Of a DNA stretch of 64,000 nt, positions 34,501-42,354 are shown piece by piece. The first letter of the stretch is position 1. Each line of letters starts with the position of its first letter. The stretch lies in the NCBI GenBank assembly GCA_035493955.1, contig DATJHI010000004.1:124001-188000 (forward strand). Reading direction: 5' to 3'. Source of the DNA: NCED01 sp035493955 (lineage in GTDB: Bacteria; Pseudomonadota; Alphaproteobacteria; Caulobacterales; Caulobacteraceae). A model generated the notes under the pieces. That model had not been told where the DNA came from. It saw only the letters and a list, made by a program, of their open reading frames with translations, and ran no database searches. Both the position numbers and the translations under genes were made by a program.

Positions 34501-34619
34501 TGGTGCTGCTGGCCATGCCGGCCCTTTACCGCCTGCTGGGCGGCGGCCGGGCCGGGGAAAGGCCATCCAATCCGGCGCCGCGACCTGCGGCCGAGAGCAC
34601 GGGAGAGACACATGCATAA
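31518..34619 (+). CDS. RND efflux pump permease
   Basis: A 1033-residue resistance-nodulation-division inner membrane pump with 12 helices and two large periplasmic loops (about residues 40-330 and 550-860). TM4 carries AAAIGLIIDDAIVMIEHIDR, the proton-relay Asp-Asp pair of drug-type pumps, not the DFG arrangement of CzcA/CusA. SVGSGFIPKIDEGGFILDY marks the start of the second loop. Substrate class cannot be fixed: features are mixed between drug-type (HAE-1) and COG0841 unassigned pumps. Control is likely by the two-component system just upstream. Confidence 0.9.
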   Translation: MNLARAASLRRRSLLTLLSMLVAAGLVAAFVMPVGLFPTVLFPRIAVTVDAGDRPVDQMEAVVTRPVEQAIRAIPGVQNLRSTTSRGSAELSINFSWGSNMDLALQRVEAAVSRSQTVLPAGTVFDVRRMDPTVFPVAAYSLTSSRATPVELRRFADRTLGPVLSTINGVAKVSSLGGAPGEYRVEADPARLWAHDLTVDDVATAITGANVLSGAGRIEDRGKLLLVLADSRLTTPAQIADVVVKTVNGTVVRVRDVAEVKAEPSPQWIRVTADGRDSVLVQVYQQLGGNTVKIAHDVEIALAKVRGQGPADMQVKAWYDQSELILGSASSLRNAIFVGVVLAALVLLVFLRDWKITLAAVVAVPAVLVATTLVLQVMGQSFNIMTLGGMAAAIGLIIDDAIVMIEHIDRRLAEAHALGRGVIDRAAAEFLRPLFASSAATIVIFLPLAFLTGVTGAFFKALSITMAVSLTLSFLIAWWLVPVMVDRLTGKRSEVAEVDPNGPMMRRYRGMLEAAVGRPILAVGGVAMLAVVGLLSFMSVGSGFIPKIDEGGFILDYIAPPGMSLTETDRLMRQIETIVRATPDVLTYSRRTGAQLGGGLTEPNTGDFFIRLKPKGRRPIEQVMEDIRGQVAGSVPGVEIETAQLMEDLIGDLTAVPQPIEVKLFSDDAALLQKTAPAVAEAIGKVRGVAEVKSGVVIAGDGLDVRVDPVRAELEGIDSGEAAKQIESLMSGSVATQIQSGANLADVRVWIPPAARARVDQLGGFMLKSPADGHLLPLSRIASIQVVTGQAEIARENLRRMDAVTARVVGRDTGSAAAEVQRTVARAGVLPAGVTFEMGGLYAEQQAAFRGMALVFAAAVAAVFVLLLVIYESFRIAICILIMPLAAASAVAIGLWFTGVELNIMALMGATMILGITTEVAIFYFTEYEALLREGVAADAALVQAGINRLRPIAMTTLAAILALAPLALALGGGASMEQPLAIAIISGLFAQGPLVLLAMPALYRLLGGGRAGERPSNPAPRPAAESTGETHA

Positions 34620-34746
34620 GGCTCGACTGATCGTCGCCCTCGGGGACGCCGCCGCCGTTGCGGCCCTGGCCACGGTCGGCGCCCCAGCGGGGACCGCCCA
34701 GGCCCAGCAGGAGCTGCTGCCGATCGCCTTTCCAGGTGCTCTTTGA
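34612..34746 (+). pseudogene. Possible 44-codon remnant: signal peptide cut short
   Basis: An ATG at 34612 overlaps the end of the pump gene by 8 bp and opens 44 codons: MHKARLIVALGDAAAVAALATVGA, then TAQAQQELLPIAFPGAL. It looks like a signal peptide (ending AQA) whose mature part is cut off by a stop codon. This may be a truncated periplasmic accessory gene of the efflux operon, or a chance frame. GGGAGAG lies 5-9 bp upstream. Confidence 0.3.
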
Positions 34747-34807
34747 ATACGGCGATAATATTCGCGTAATTGGGATTTTCTTACTGTAATCTTTTTGGGG
34801 ACTCGCC

Positions 34808-35554
34808 ATGAAATTCACGCACGTGCCCACGATCAATACCCGTTACTGGAGCGGCATCGCCCTCGCCAGCGTGTTCGGGACCAACCTCGGCGACTTGTAC
34901 GCCCACGAAAGCGGGCTCGGGCTTCTCGGCGGCCTGCCGATCCTGGTGGTGCTGTTCCTCTGCGTCTACGCGGCCGAGCGTTTCGACAAGTTTGGCCACG
35001 ACGCCTATTACTGGCTCTGCATCATCATTATGCGCACGGGCGCCACCAACATCGCCGACTACATGGCCGGGCGGCGGCACATGCACATCGACCGTCTGGA
35101 GCTGACCGTCGGCCTGGGGGTCCTGTTGGCGGTTCTGTCCTTTCTCGAAGCCCGAAGCGACAAGGTCGCGAACACGCCACACGCGCTGAAGACGCTCCCC
35201 AACACCAACCCGCTGTACTGGGTGGCCATGCTTACGGCGGGGGTGTTCGGGACGGTGTTCGGCGACTGGTGCCAGGGCGTCGTCGGCCAGGGACTGGCGG
35301 CCGTCGGCCTCACCGCCATCCTCCTCGTCGTCCTGATGCTTTACCGCAAGGACGTGCTGAAGTCGGTCCATGGCTACTGGCTGGCGATCGCCGTCGCGCG
35401 GACCACCGGGACGGCGATCGGCGACTGGCTCGCCGAAAGCAAGGTCGCCAATCTCGGCCTCTCGCTGGCCACCGTCCTGAGCGGCGTCGCCTTCGTCGCC
35501 GTGCTTGTACTATGGCGGAGCCGCCGGGTCGCCGAGGCGACCCCCGCCGGCTGA
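34808..35554 (+). CDS. COG4705 membrane-anchored protein
   Basis: A 248-residue protein with about eight membrane helices. It has internal repeats that each contain TNP-Y-W-x(5)-F-GTxxGD: NTRYWSGIALASVFGTNLGD, NTNPLYWVAMLTAGVFGTVF and the weaker YWLAIAVARTTGTAIGDW. It matches the COG4705 uncharacterised membrane protein group. The repeats suggest gene duplication of a two-helix unit. Function unknown. The 61-bp gap after the remnant at 34746 is AT-rich with the GCGA-TAATAT-TCGC repeat at 34752-34765. Confidence 0.78.
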   Translation: MKFTHVPTINTRYWSGIALASVFGTNLGDLYAHESGLGLLGGLPILVVLFLCVYAAERFDKFGHDAYYWLCIIIMRTGATNIADYMAGRRHMHIDRLELTVGLGVLLAVLSFLEARSDKVANTPHALKTLPNTNPLYWVAMLTAGVFGTVFGDWCQGVVGQGLAAVGLTAILLVVLMLYRKDVLKSVHGYWLAIAVARTTGTAIGDWLAESKVANLGLSLATVLSGVAFVAVLVLWRSRRVAEATPAG

Positions 35555-35697
35555 ACCGGCGGCGGCCCTCCGCGGCGGCGGCGCAACGGCAAGGTGGCGA
35601 CCGCCCACGCCACGAGGATCACGGGTCCCGGCTGGCGCGCTTGCGTCAGCCGGAGTTTGGACGGAGTTGGCCCGACGCGCCGAAAACCGGAGCGATC

Positions 35698-36108
35698 TCA
35701 GGTCCTGTCCACGCCGTGGCCAGCTTCGGCTTGGTACGGAAGATGGCCGCGCTCGACCAGGCGCCTCAGCGCTTCGTAGGCTTCTCGCAGTTCCTCGTAC
35801 TCGGACCGCAATTGAGCCAGCCGGGTGATGTCCGCCGCGGAGCGCTCGTTCTGTTCGGAAAGGACCAGGGCCGTCGACACCCAGCGGGCGCGGGCGGTGG
35901 CCACGGCGACGGCGAGATGCTGAAACTTCTGCGCGCTGGCGTCCCGGAGCGTTTGGCTGATCACGGCGCGGTTGGCGGCGAAGGCGGTATAGTCGATCTG
36001 CTCCAGCTGGCCCCGCAATCGGCGCTGGGCCTGCGGATCGACCATGGCTTCGGGTTCGAAGTGGTCGGGAGCGTAACTGGTCGCCCGAAACGTGCGCAAC
36101 GAAGACAT
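35698..36108 (-). CDS. Hypothetical helical cytoplasmic protein
   Basis: A 136-residue protein: largely alpha-helical and charged (RLRGQLEQIDYTAFAANRAV; RLAQLRSEYEELREAYEALR, an apparent coiled coil near residues 95-120). No signal peptide or membrane segment. I do not recognise the family. It lies between the COG4705 gene (convergent) and the Emr-type operon (divergent). The 15-bp palindrome at 36132 is 24 bp upstream of its start. Confidence 0.5.
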   Translation of the reverse strand: MSSLRTFRATSYAPDHFEPEAMVDPQAQRRLRGQLEQIDYTAFAANRAVISQTLRDASAQKFQHLAVAVATARARWVSTALVLSEQNERSAADITRLAQLRSEYEELREAYEALRRLVERGHLPYQAEAGHGVDRT

Positions 36109-36464
36109 TTAAGACGCCTTCCCGATGATGAATCTTCTCAGAAGATGCTCCGATAAGATTGCCAAAGTCGGAATCGAATTCCTGGTCTCTATCGCGAATA
36201 CCGGCGCTGCGTCCTTCAGCCGTTCGGTCTCCAGGCCCTGTCGATCGCCGACTTCTCGGAAGGCGTCGGCTCGCCTGTCCACAGCTCTGCGCGCCTTCGA
36301 CCGCGCCGGGCGGCTCGGGCCGCGCCGGCAAAATAAACGTTGTTCACACATTCAAGGGCCCATGGCATTTGCGTCGGACGCTCAGGCGCTTATCTGTGCA
36401 CGGGAAATCGACCGGGTTTTGAAGGGGAACCGCTCGTCCTCCCCGACGGGCGGGAGTTTGTCTC
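36109..36464. other. Gene-free stretch before the Emr-type operon
   Basis: This 356-bp region carries no convincing coding frame. It contains a perfect 15-bp palindrome (see 36132) and an AT-rich patch around 36330-36352 (AAAATAAACGTTGTTCACAC) that might belong to the efflux-operon promoter. No regulator gene of the TetR or MarR kind sits beside the operon. Confidence 0.4.
36132..36146. promoter_or_regulatory. Perfect 15-bp palindrome ATCTTCT-C-AGAAGAT
   Basis: ATCTTCT (36132-36138) and AGAAGAT (36140-36146) are perfect inverted copies around a single C. It lies 24 bp upstream of the minus-strand gene at 36108 and 319 bp before the efflux operon. It could be an operator, but no cognate regulator is visible in the neighbourhood. 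Confidence 0.35.
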
Positions 36465-37583
36465 ATGGCGGTTATTGAACAGAACGGGCCCGCGACGGCG
36501 GCGCCCGCAGCGGCGGCGCCGCCGTCGTTAGGCCGGCGGCTGCGGTGGCCTTTGATGATCGCCGCGCCGGTGATCCTCTTGATTGTCGCCGTCTTCGCCT
36601 ATCTGTCGGGCGGGCGCTTCCAGTCCACCGACGACGCCTATGTCCAGGCCGCCCGAACGCCGATCAGCGCCAGCGTTTCCGGCCGGGTGGTCGAGGTGCT
36701 GGTGCGCGAGAACCAGAAGGTCCGGGCTGGCCAGGTGCTGTTCCGGCTTGACCCCAGGGACTTCGACACCACCGTCGCCACCGCGCGCGCCCAGCTCAGG
36801 CAGGCGGAGGTGCAGGCCCGTTCGGTCCAGGCCGGCTACGCCCCCCGTCAAGCCGAGGTCGAGGCGGCTCAGGCCGACCTCGCCTATCGTCAAAAGGAGC
36901 TCGCCCGCCAACGCGGGCTCACCGCAGCGGGCGTCGGATCCCAGCGGGACCTCGACCAGAAGGCCAACGACGTCGTCGACGCCCGTAGCCGCCTTGCCGC
37001 CGCCCGCACGAACCTGCAGCAGGCGCTCGCCGCCATCGGCGGTCCGCCGAACGCGCCCCTTTCCAGCTTTGGCGAGGTCCAGGCCGCCAAGGCCGCCCTC
37101 GACCGCGCCTTGCTCAACCTTTCCTATACGGTGGTCGTCGCGCCTCAGGATGGGACGGTCGCCAAGGTCGATCAGCTCCAGGTCGGCTCCTACGTCACGG
37201 CCGCCCAACCCTTGTTCTTCGTGGTCGCGCGGCGGATGTGGATCGAGGCCAATTTCAAGGAAAACCAGCTCACCTATATGCGCGTCGGCCAGCATGGCGC
37301 GGCGCGCATCGACGCCTTTCCCGATCGGACCTTCCCGATCCATGTCGACGGCTTGAGCCCCGGCACCGGGTCGGCCTTCGCCCTGCTGCCCGCCGAAAAC
37401 GCCACCGGCAACTGGGTCAAGGTCACGCAGCGCCTGCCCGTCCGCCTGGCCTTCGACGACCCTGAGGCCGCCCGCGAGCTTCTGCACGCCGGACTCAGCG
37501 CTTCAGTCAAGATCGACACCCTGCACCGGCGCAGCCTGTTGGGCTCCAAGCCGCCGTCGTCCCAGACGAGGCCCGCGGGATGA
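36465..37583 (+). CDS. EmrA-like HlyD-family adaptor
   Basis: A 372-residue inner-membrane-anchored adaptor (helix at about residues 30-48; a Pro/Ala-rich cytoplasmic tail precedes it). It has the YVQAARTPISASVSGRVVEV lipoyl half near residue 65-85, a long coiled-coil (about 105-205), and the second half VVAPQDGTVAKVDQLQVGSY. It links an MFS exporter to an outer membrane factor. It overlaps the exporter gene by 4 bp (ATGA). GGGAG precedes ATG 36465. Confidence 0.88.
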   Translation: MAVIEQNGPATAAPAAAAPPSLGRRLRWPLMIAAPVILLIVAVFAYLSGGRFQSTDDAYVQAARTPISASVSGRVVEVLVRENQKVRAGQVLFRLDPRDFDTTVATARAQLRQAEVQARSVQAGYAPRQAEVEAAQADLAYRQKELARQRGLTAAGVGSQRDLDQKANDVVDARSRLAAARTNLQQALAAIGGPPNAPLSSFGEVQAAKAALDRALLNLSYTVVVAPQDGTVAKVDQLQVGSYVTAAQPLFFVVARRMWIEANFKENQLTYMRVGQHGAARIDAFPDRTFPIHVDGLSPGTGSAFALLPAENATGNWVKVTQRLPVRLAFDDPEAARELLHAGLSASVKIDTLHRRSLLGSKPPSSQTRPAG

Positions 37584-39127
37584 GCTTCGCTTCGGCCATG
37601 GCGGCCCGCCAGGCCGGTCCCTTGAACCGGCCCCTGATCACCTTGTCGATCATGGCGTCGACGCTGATGGTGGTGCTCGACACGACCATCGCCAACGTGG
37701 CGCTGCCACACATGCAGGGCAGCCTGAACGCCTCCCAGGACCAGGTGACCTGGGTGCTGACGTCCTACATCGTCGCCTCGGCGATCCTGACCCCCCTGAC
37801 CGGTTGGCTGGCGACGCGGCTGGGACGCAAGAACCTGTTCCTGATTGCGGTGGCCGGGTTCACCGTCGCCTCCGCCCTTTGCGGCATCGCCACCTCGATC
37901 GAGGAGATGGTGCTGTTCCGGTTGCTGCAGGGGGTGTTCGGCGCGCCGATGCTGCCGCTGGGCCAGTCGGTGCTGCTCGACATCAATCCGCGCGAAAAGC
38001 ACGGCCAGGCCATGGCCATCTATGGGATGGGGGTGATGGTCGGCCCGATCATGGGGCCTGTGCTCGGCGGGTGGCTGACCGAGGCCTACAGCTGGCGGTC
38101 GTGCTTCTACATCAACGTGCCCGTCGGTCTTCTGGCCGCGGCCGGGGTGTTCCTGTCCGTTCCCGGCCAGAAGCACGACAATCCGCCGAAGTTGGACTTG
38201 ATGGGGTTTCTGTTCCTGAGTCTGGCGCTGGGCGCTCTGCAGATGATGCTGGACCGGGGACAGGGCGAGGACTGGTTCCAGTCGCCGGAGATCTGGATCG
38301 AGGGCGGCCTGGCCCTGTTGGGATTCTGGTGGGCGGCGATCCAGACCGCGACGGCCGCCGACCCATTCATCAAGCGGGCCTTGCTGAGGGACCGCAACTT
38401 CGTCACTGCGACCGTGCTTGGGTTCTTCCTCGGCGTCATGGTGTTCTCGACCACGGCCCTGCTGCCGCCGTTGATGCAGCGGCTGATGGGTTACTCGGTG
38501 CTGGAAAGCGGCCTGGCCCTGGCGCCCAGGGGCATCGGCACCCTGATTTCCATGTTCTTTGTCGGACGGCTGATTGGCCGCGTCGATGCGCGCCTGATCC
38601 TTCTTGGCGGCTTCATCCTCTCGGCGACCGGCGTCTGGCTTCTGGCCGGGCTGTCGTTGCAGGCCGACAGCCGATTGATCGTCCTCTCCGGCGTGATCCA
38701 GGGGATCGGCCTGGGCAGCCTTTTCGTACCGCTGTCGACCATCGCCTTCGCGACCATGCCGCAGGCGTTGCGGACGGACGCCTCGGCGCTGTTCACCCTG
38801 GTGCGCAACATCGGCTCGGGGGTGGGCATCTCGATCATCAATGCGGTCCAGCTGAACAATATCAGCGTGGTCCGCGGGACCCTGGTCGAACAGGTGAGGC
38901 CGGACAACCTGCTGGTCCGGGCCTTGCCGACGGCTATCAATCCGGCGACTCCGACAGGCCTCGCCCACCTCGACGGCGAGATCACCCGCCAAGCGTCCAT
39001 GGTCGCCTATGTCGACGCCTTCTACCTGACCGCGATCTTGTGCGTGGTCTGCACGCCGCTGCTGCTGCTGCTGCGCTCGCCCAGACGAAATGCCGACATC
39101 GATCCAGCGCACACGGTGATGGAATGA
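37580..39127 (+). CDS. EmrB-like DHA2 family MFS exporter
   Basis: A 515-residue, 14-helix drug:H+ antiporter. Motif D1 VLDTTIANVALPHM in helix 1 and motif A GWLATRLGRKNLF identify DHA2. GVFGAPMLPLGQSVLL and PIMGPVLGGWLTEAYSWRSC are motifs B and C. It acts with the adaptor and the NodT-type outer membrane protein as a three-part pump. Both ends overlap neighbours (ATGA), so the three genes are one operon. Typical substrates are hydrophobic drugs and uncouplers (family knowledge). Confidence 0.9.
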   Translation: MSFASAMAARQAGPLNRPLITLSIMASTLMVVLDTTIANVALPHMQGSLNASQDQVTWVLTSYIVASAILTPLTGWLATRLGRKNLFLIAVAGFTVASALCGIATSIEEMVLFRLLQGVFGAPMLPLGQSVLLDINPREKHGQAMAIYGMGVMVGPIMGPVLGGWLTEAYSWRSCFYINVPVGLLAAAGVFLSVPGQKHDNPPKLDLMGFLFLSLALGALQMMLDRGQGEDWFQSPEIWIEGGLALLGFWWAAIQTATAADPFIKRALLRDRNFVTATVLGFFLGVMVFSTTALLPPLMQRLMGYSVLESGLALAPRGIGTLISMFFVGRLIGRVDARLILLGGFILSATGVWLLAGLSLQADSRLIVLSGVIQGIGLGSLFVPLSTIAFATMPQALRTDASALFTLVRNIGSGVGISIINAVQLNNISVVRGTLVEQVRPDNLLVRALPTAINPATPTGLAHLDGEITRQASMVAYVDAFYLTAILCVVCTPLLLLLRSPRRNADIDPAHTVME

Positions 39128-40611
39128 GTCTCATGTCCGCCCCGCTCCGTCATCGCCACGCCGTCTTGTCCCTAACGCTGGCCGGGGCCCTGGGCGGCTG
39201 CGCCGCCGTGGGCCCCGATTTCGTGCGGCCGGCGCCGCCGACGACCCCCGGCTATTCGGCGGCAGGCGAGACCGGACCCGATAGCCAGCAGATCCAGCTT
39301 GGTCAGGCCGTGACCGGGCGGTGGTGGGACTATTTCGGCTCCGCCGAGCTCGACGGGGTGATGCGTCTGGCGGTGGCGAACAACCCCTCCCTGGCGGCGG
39401 CCGACGCCACCCTGGCCGCCGCCCAGGCGCAGATCCGGGCGACGCAGGCCGAAGCTTCGCCCCAGCTCAACGGAACCGCCGGGATAAGCGGCCAGCGGCT
39501 GAACCTGAGTTCGTTCGGTTTCGACGCCTCCTCGTTCCCGGGGCTGAACCCCAATCCCACCTTCGCCCTCTATTCGGTAGGCCTGGCGGCCAGCTATTCC
39601 ATCGATCCGTTCGGCTTGAACAAGCGTCAGGTCGAAGGCGCGAGCGCCCGCGCCGAGACCCTGGCCCACCAGGCGGATGCGGCCTACCTCACCCTGACCG
39701 GCAACGTCGCCGTGCAGGCGGCCTATATCGCCGCGGCCCGGGCCGAGATCGCGACGGTTCAGGAGATCATCGCCGACGACCAGCGCATGATCGAACTGGC
39801 CCGTACGGCCCAGGCGCTGGGCGGCGAGGCCGAAACGCCGCGGGTCAGCGCCCAGGCCCAAATGGCCGCCGACAATTCCCGGCTGCCGTCCCTGCGTCAG
39901 GATCTCGCCAACGCCCGTCACGCCCTGTCGCTGCTGGTGGGCAAGGCGCCGGCGGACTGGTCGCCGCCGGACTTCGACCTGGCGCGCCTGACCTTGCCGC
40001 CGCGGATTCCGCTCAGCCTGCCCTCCGAACTGGTGCGCCAGCGGCCAGACATCCTCGCCGCCGAGGCTCGGCTGCACGCGGCGACCGCCGACGTCGGCGT
40101 GGCCACGGCCAAGCTCTATCCCAGCCTCGATCTCACCGCCGCCCTGACCCAGAGCAACCTGTCCATCCCAACCCTGTTCACCAGCCAGGGAACTTCGGGG
40201 AGCCTCGCCGCCCAACTGGCCGGACCCCTGTTCGATGGCGGCCGGCGCCGGGCCGAACGGGAAGCCATGCGCGAGACCGCCCGCGCCGCCCTGGCGACCT
40301 ACCAGGCCACGGTGGTGCAGGCTTTTGGGCAGGTGGCCGACCTGCTGCAGGCCCTGGCCCAGGACGAAGAGGCCCTCGCCGCCCAGGGCCAGGCCCGCGA
40401 CGCCGCGGCCGCCTCGCTGCGCCTGGCTCGCGCCGCCTACCAGGGCGGAGCGAGCGGTCTATTGCCGGTGGTCGATGCGGAGCGGCAGTTCAACACCGCC
40501 CGGCTGGAGTACGTGCGGACCGAAGCCCAGCGCTACGTCCATACCGTGCAGCTGTTCGTGGCCACCGGCTCGGGCCTGCGCGATGCGAAGCCGGCGGCGC
40601 CGGCCGTCTGA
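39124..40611 (+). CDS. NodT-family outer membrane efflux lipoprotein
   Basis: A 495-residue outer membrane factor with lipobox LGGC (C26), then DFVRPAPPTTPGYSA and RWWDYFGSAELDGVM, the NodT/OprM N-terminal signature. Two coiled-coil repeats follow and PLFDGGRRRAEREAMRETAR marks the second repeat. It provides the exit duct for the EmrAB-like pair. The start is the ATGA overlap with the exporter stop at 39127. Confidence 0.88.
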   Translation: MSLMSAPLRHRHAVLSLTLAGALGGCAAVGPDFVRPAPPTTPGYSAAGETGPDSQQIQLGQAVTGRWWDYFGSAELDGVMRLAVANNPSLAAADATLAAAQAQIRATQAEASPQLNGTAGISGQRLNLSSFGFDASSFPGLNPNPTFALYSVGLAASYSIDPFGLNKRQVEGASARAETLAHQADAAYLTLTGNVAVQAAYIAAARAEIATVQEIIADDQRMIELARTAQALGGEAETPRVSAQAQMAADNSRLPSLRQDLANARHALSLLVGKAPADWSPPDFDLARLTLPPRIPLSLPSELVRQRPDILAAEARLHAATADVGVATAKLYPSLDLTAALTQSNLSIPTLFTSQGTSGSLAAQLAGPLFDGGRRRAEREAMRETARAALATYQATVVQAFGQVADLLQALAQDEEALAAQGQARDAAAASLRLARAAYQGGASGLLPVVDAERQFNTARLEYVRTEAQRYVHTVQLFVATGSGLRDAKPAAPAV

Positions 40612-40658
40612 GCGGGGCCGGCGCCTGGGTGCGCTTGCGAAGGTGGCTGCGCGCCGCC

Positions 40659-41192
40659 TTAGGGCCGCGGAATGGCGTCGATCATGGCCACGGACAGTAG
40701 GACCGGTTCGGTGGACCGGTTGCTCCAGGCGTGATTGACCCCCTGGATGACGGTGCAGTCGCCGGGTTGCATCCGCACTTCGTCGGTGTCCGTCATCAGA
40801 TAGACCTCGCCCTTCACGCAGACGATGAAGTCGAGCGTGTCGGTCCGGTGCATGCTCGGATGACGCTGGTAATCCTCTTCGGTCGGCATCCGCTTCTGCT
40901 GGGTGTCCTTGTGCAGCGCCTGGACCTTGCGGCGTTGCGCTTCGGGATCGGGATCGTCAGGGAAGATCTCGAGCATGCGGAAGGTGGCCCCGTTGGGCTT
41001 AGGCTCGCGGCTCACGGACGTCAGCGAGCGATCGCCGGGAATCTCGTTGTCGACCGGCGTCTCCGCGGTGGCCCAGATCTCCGCCCGGTAATAGTGGTTC
41101 GGCTCTTCTTTGATTTTCGTTGCTTCGGTCGACGTCACGCAGGATTTATTCTGCTCGTTCACGCCGATTACATACCGCTTCCACTTAGCCAT
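40659..41192 (-). CDS. Cupin domain protein
   Basis: A 177-residue protein whose C-terminal half is a single cupin barrel: FIVCVKGEVYLMTDTDEVRM then QPGDCTVIQGVNHAWSNRST. His residues in SMHRTD and GVNHAW could hold a metal. The N-terminal half (residues 1-95) has a second, weaker barrel-like part with NHYYRAEIWATAETP. Function unknown; such proteins often bind small organic acids. The start at ATG 41192 is chosen over GTG 41201. Confidence 0.7.
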   Translation of the reverse strand: MAKWKRYVIGVNEQNKSCVTSTEATKIKEEPNHYYRAEIWATAETPVDNEIPGDRSLTSVSREPKPNGATFRMLEIFPDDPDPEAQRRKVQALHKDTQQKRMPTEEDYQRHPSMHRTDTLDFIVCVKGEVYLMTDTDEVRMQPGDCTVIQGVNHAWSNRSTEPVLLSVAMIDAIPRP

Positions 41193-41448
41193 CGAGTCCA
41201 CTCATTGTCATCAGTTTGGACGGAGGTCCGTACGGTCGGCTTTCGCCCTATCGAGCGCGACTGTTCGAACACGAAAGTGACCTAGTCAATTGCCGATGTG
41301 GGCCTTGCGTCCATATTTCCGCAAGCGGACATGGTGCCCGCCTTTGCGCGCAAAACCCTTTCAAATCCATCGCCGCAGGAACCTGCAGCCTTTTCGGCAA
41401 GAGCCCGGCCTCGGCCGGGTGTCCGGAGCGTCGGGGAAAGCCCCCCGT

Positions 41449-41877
41449 TCACGCGCCCGGATCGGCGACCAGTCCGACGGACTGGATTCCCACCACGGCG
41501 CAGGCTTCATCCTGGTCGGGCATGAAGCCGCTGACGCCTACCGCACCGATGATCTCGCCAGCGGCGTTGCGAATCAGGACGCCGCCCGGCACGGGCACGA
41601 TCTTGCCGTCCGACATGGCCATGAGCGCGTCGAAGAAGGCCCGGTGATTTTCAGCCCTGGCGACGAAGTTGCGGGAGCCCACGCCCATGCCCAGCGCGCC
41701 CCAGGCCTTGCCGCGCGAAATGCTTTCGCGCAGCAGGCTCGAATTGTCCTCCTTTTGGAAGGCGACCAGGTTCCCGCCCGCATCGAGCACCGCCATCGTC
41801 ATCGGCGGCATCTTGTTGGCGCGGGCATGCTTTAGGCCGGCGTCGATGATTCCGGAGGCTTCTGCGAGCTTGACCAT
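41449..41877 (-). CDS. GlcG/HbpS family haem-binding protein
   Basis: A 142-residue protein of the GlcG/HbpS (DUF336) family: MTMAVLDAGGNLVAFQKEDN, then SRGKAWGALGMGVGSR and VPGGVLIRNAAGEIIGAVGV. Members bind haem or cobalamin-like molecules or accompany glycolate and diol metabolism. It stands alone here, near a cupin gene on the same strand, and I cannot name its substrate. Confidence 0.85.
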   Translation of the reverse strand: MVKLAEASGIIDAGLKHARANKMPPMTMAVLDAGGNLVAFQKEDNSSLLRESISRGKAWGALGMGVGSRNFVARAENHRAFFDALMAMSDGKIVPVPGGVLIRNAAGEIIGAVGVSGFMPDQDEACAVVGIQSVGLVADPGA

Positions 41878-42354
41878 GAGAAGGCCCTTCTTGGGTTTGG
41901 GAGGGTTGAACGTTTAACGACCGTGTCGCCGCACGGTCGCGCAAGGTCAAGTGAGCGCGCGCCATATTCACGGCCGCTGAGGGCAAAATTGCCACCCCGC
42001 GCAGCCTTCCGTCCGCCGCCCCAGAATTGACGCCCGAGCGTGGATCTGGCGATCCGAACCGGGCGATCGCCGGCCCGTCTTGGCATAGTTTTCGTCTAAA
42101 TCATGGCGATGCTATGGGTTTATTTCAATAATATGGCCGCAGCGCGGCCGATTTTCAGAATACTGTAAGTTTAGCGAAATGCGTCGGCGAGGCAAAACCT
42201 CGATATCAATTGAAGTGTTATTAAATATGTTGAGCAATCAACGTTCGCAGATAAGACGGCGGAATGTTGGCCGGGGCGTGTCCTGCGTTCTGGCGACAAG
42301 GTCTCCGCCGAGTTGCGGGGGGCAGTAAAAGCAAATCCCAAGGGGAGTTGATCA
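41878..42354. promoter_or_regulatory. AT-rich control region before the TonB receptor
   Basis: A 477-bp gene-free stretch. The part from about 42085 to 42260 is AT-rich, with runs such as TATTTCAATAATAT and GTTATTAAATATGTTG. A small stem GGCCG-CAGCG-CGGCC (42135-42149) precedes a short T-run. The region should carry the promoter of the large receptor gene. I could not fix a particular -35/-10 pair. Confidence 0.45.

Noticed and set aside
32751..34673. Minus-strand frame of 640 codons opposite the RND pump
   Set aside because: Shadow of a conserved 1033-residue pump; no coding features of its own.
34752..34765. Palindrome GCGA-TAATAT-TCGC before the COG4705 gene
   Set aside because: Arms are only 4 bp and the surroundings are AT-rich, so chance is a sufficient explanation.
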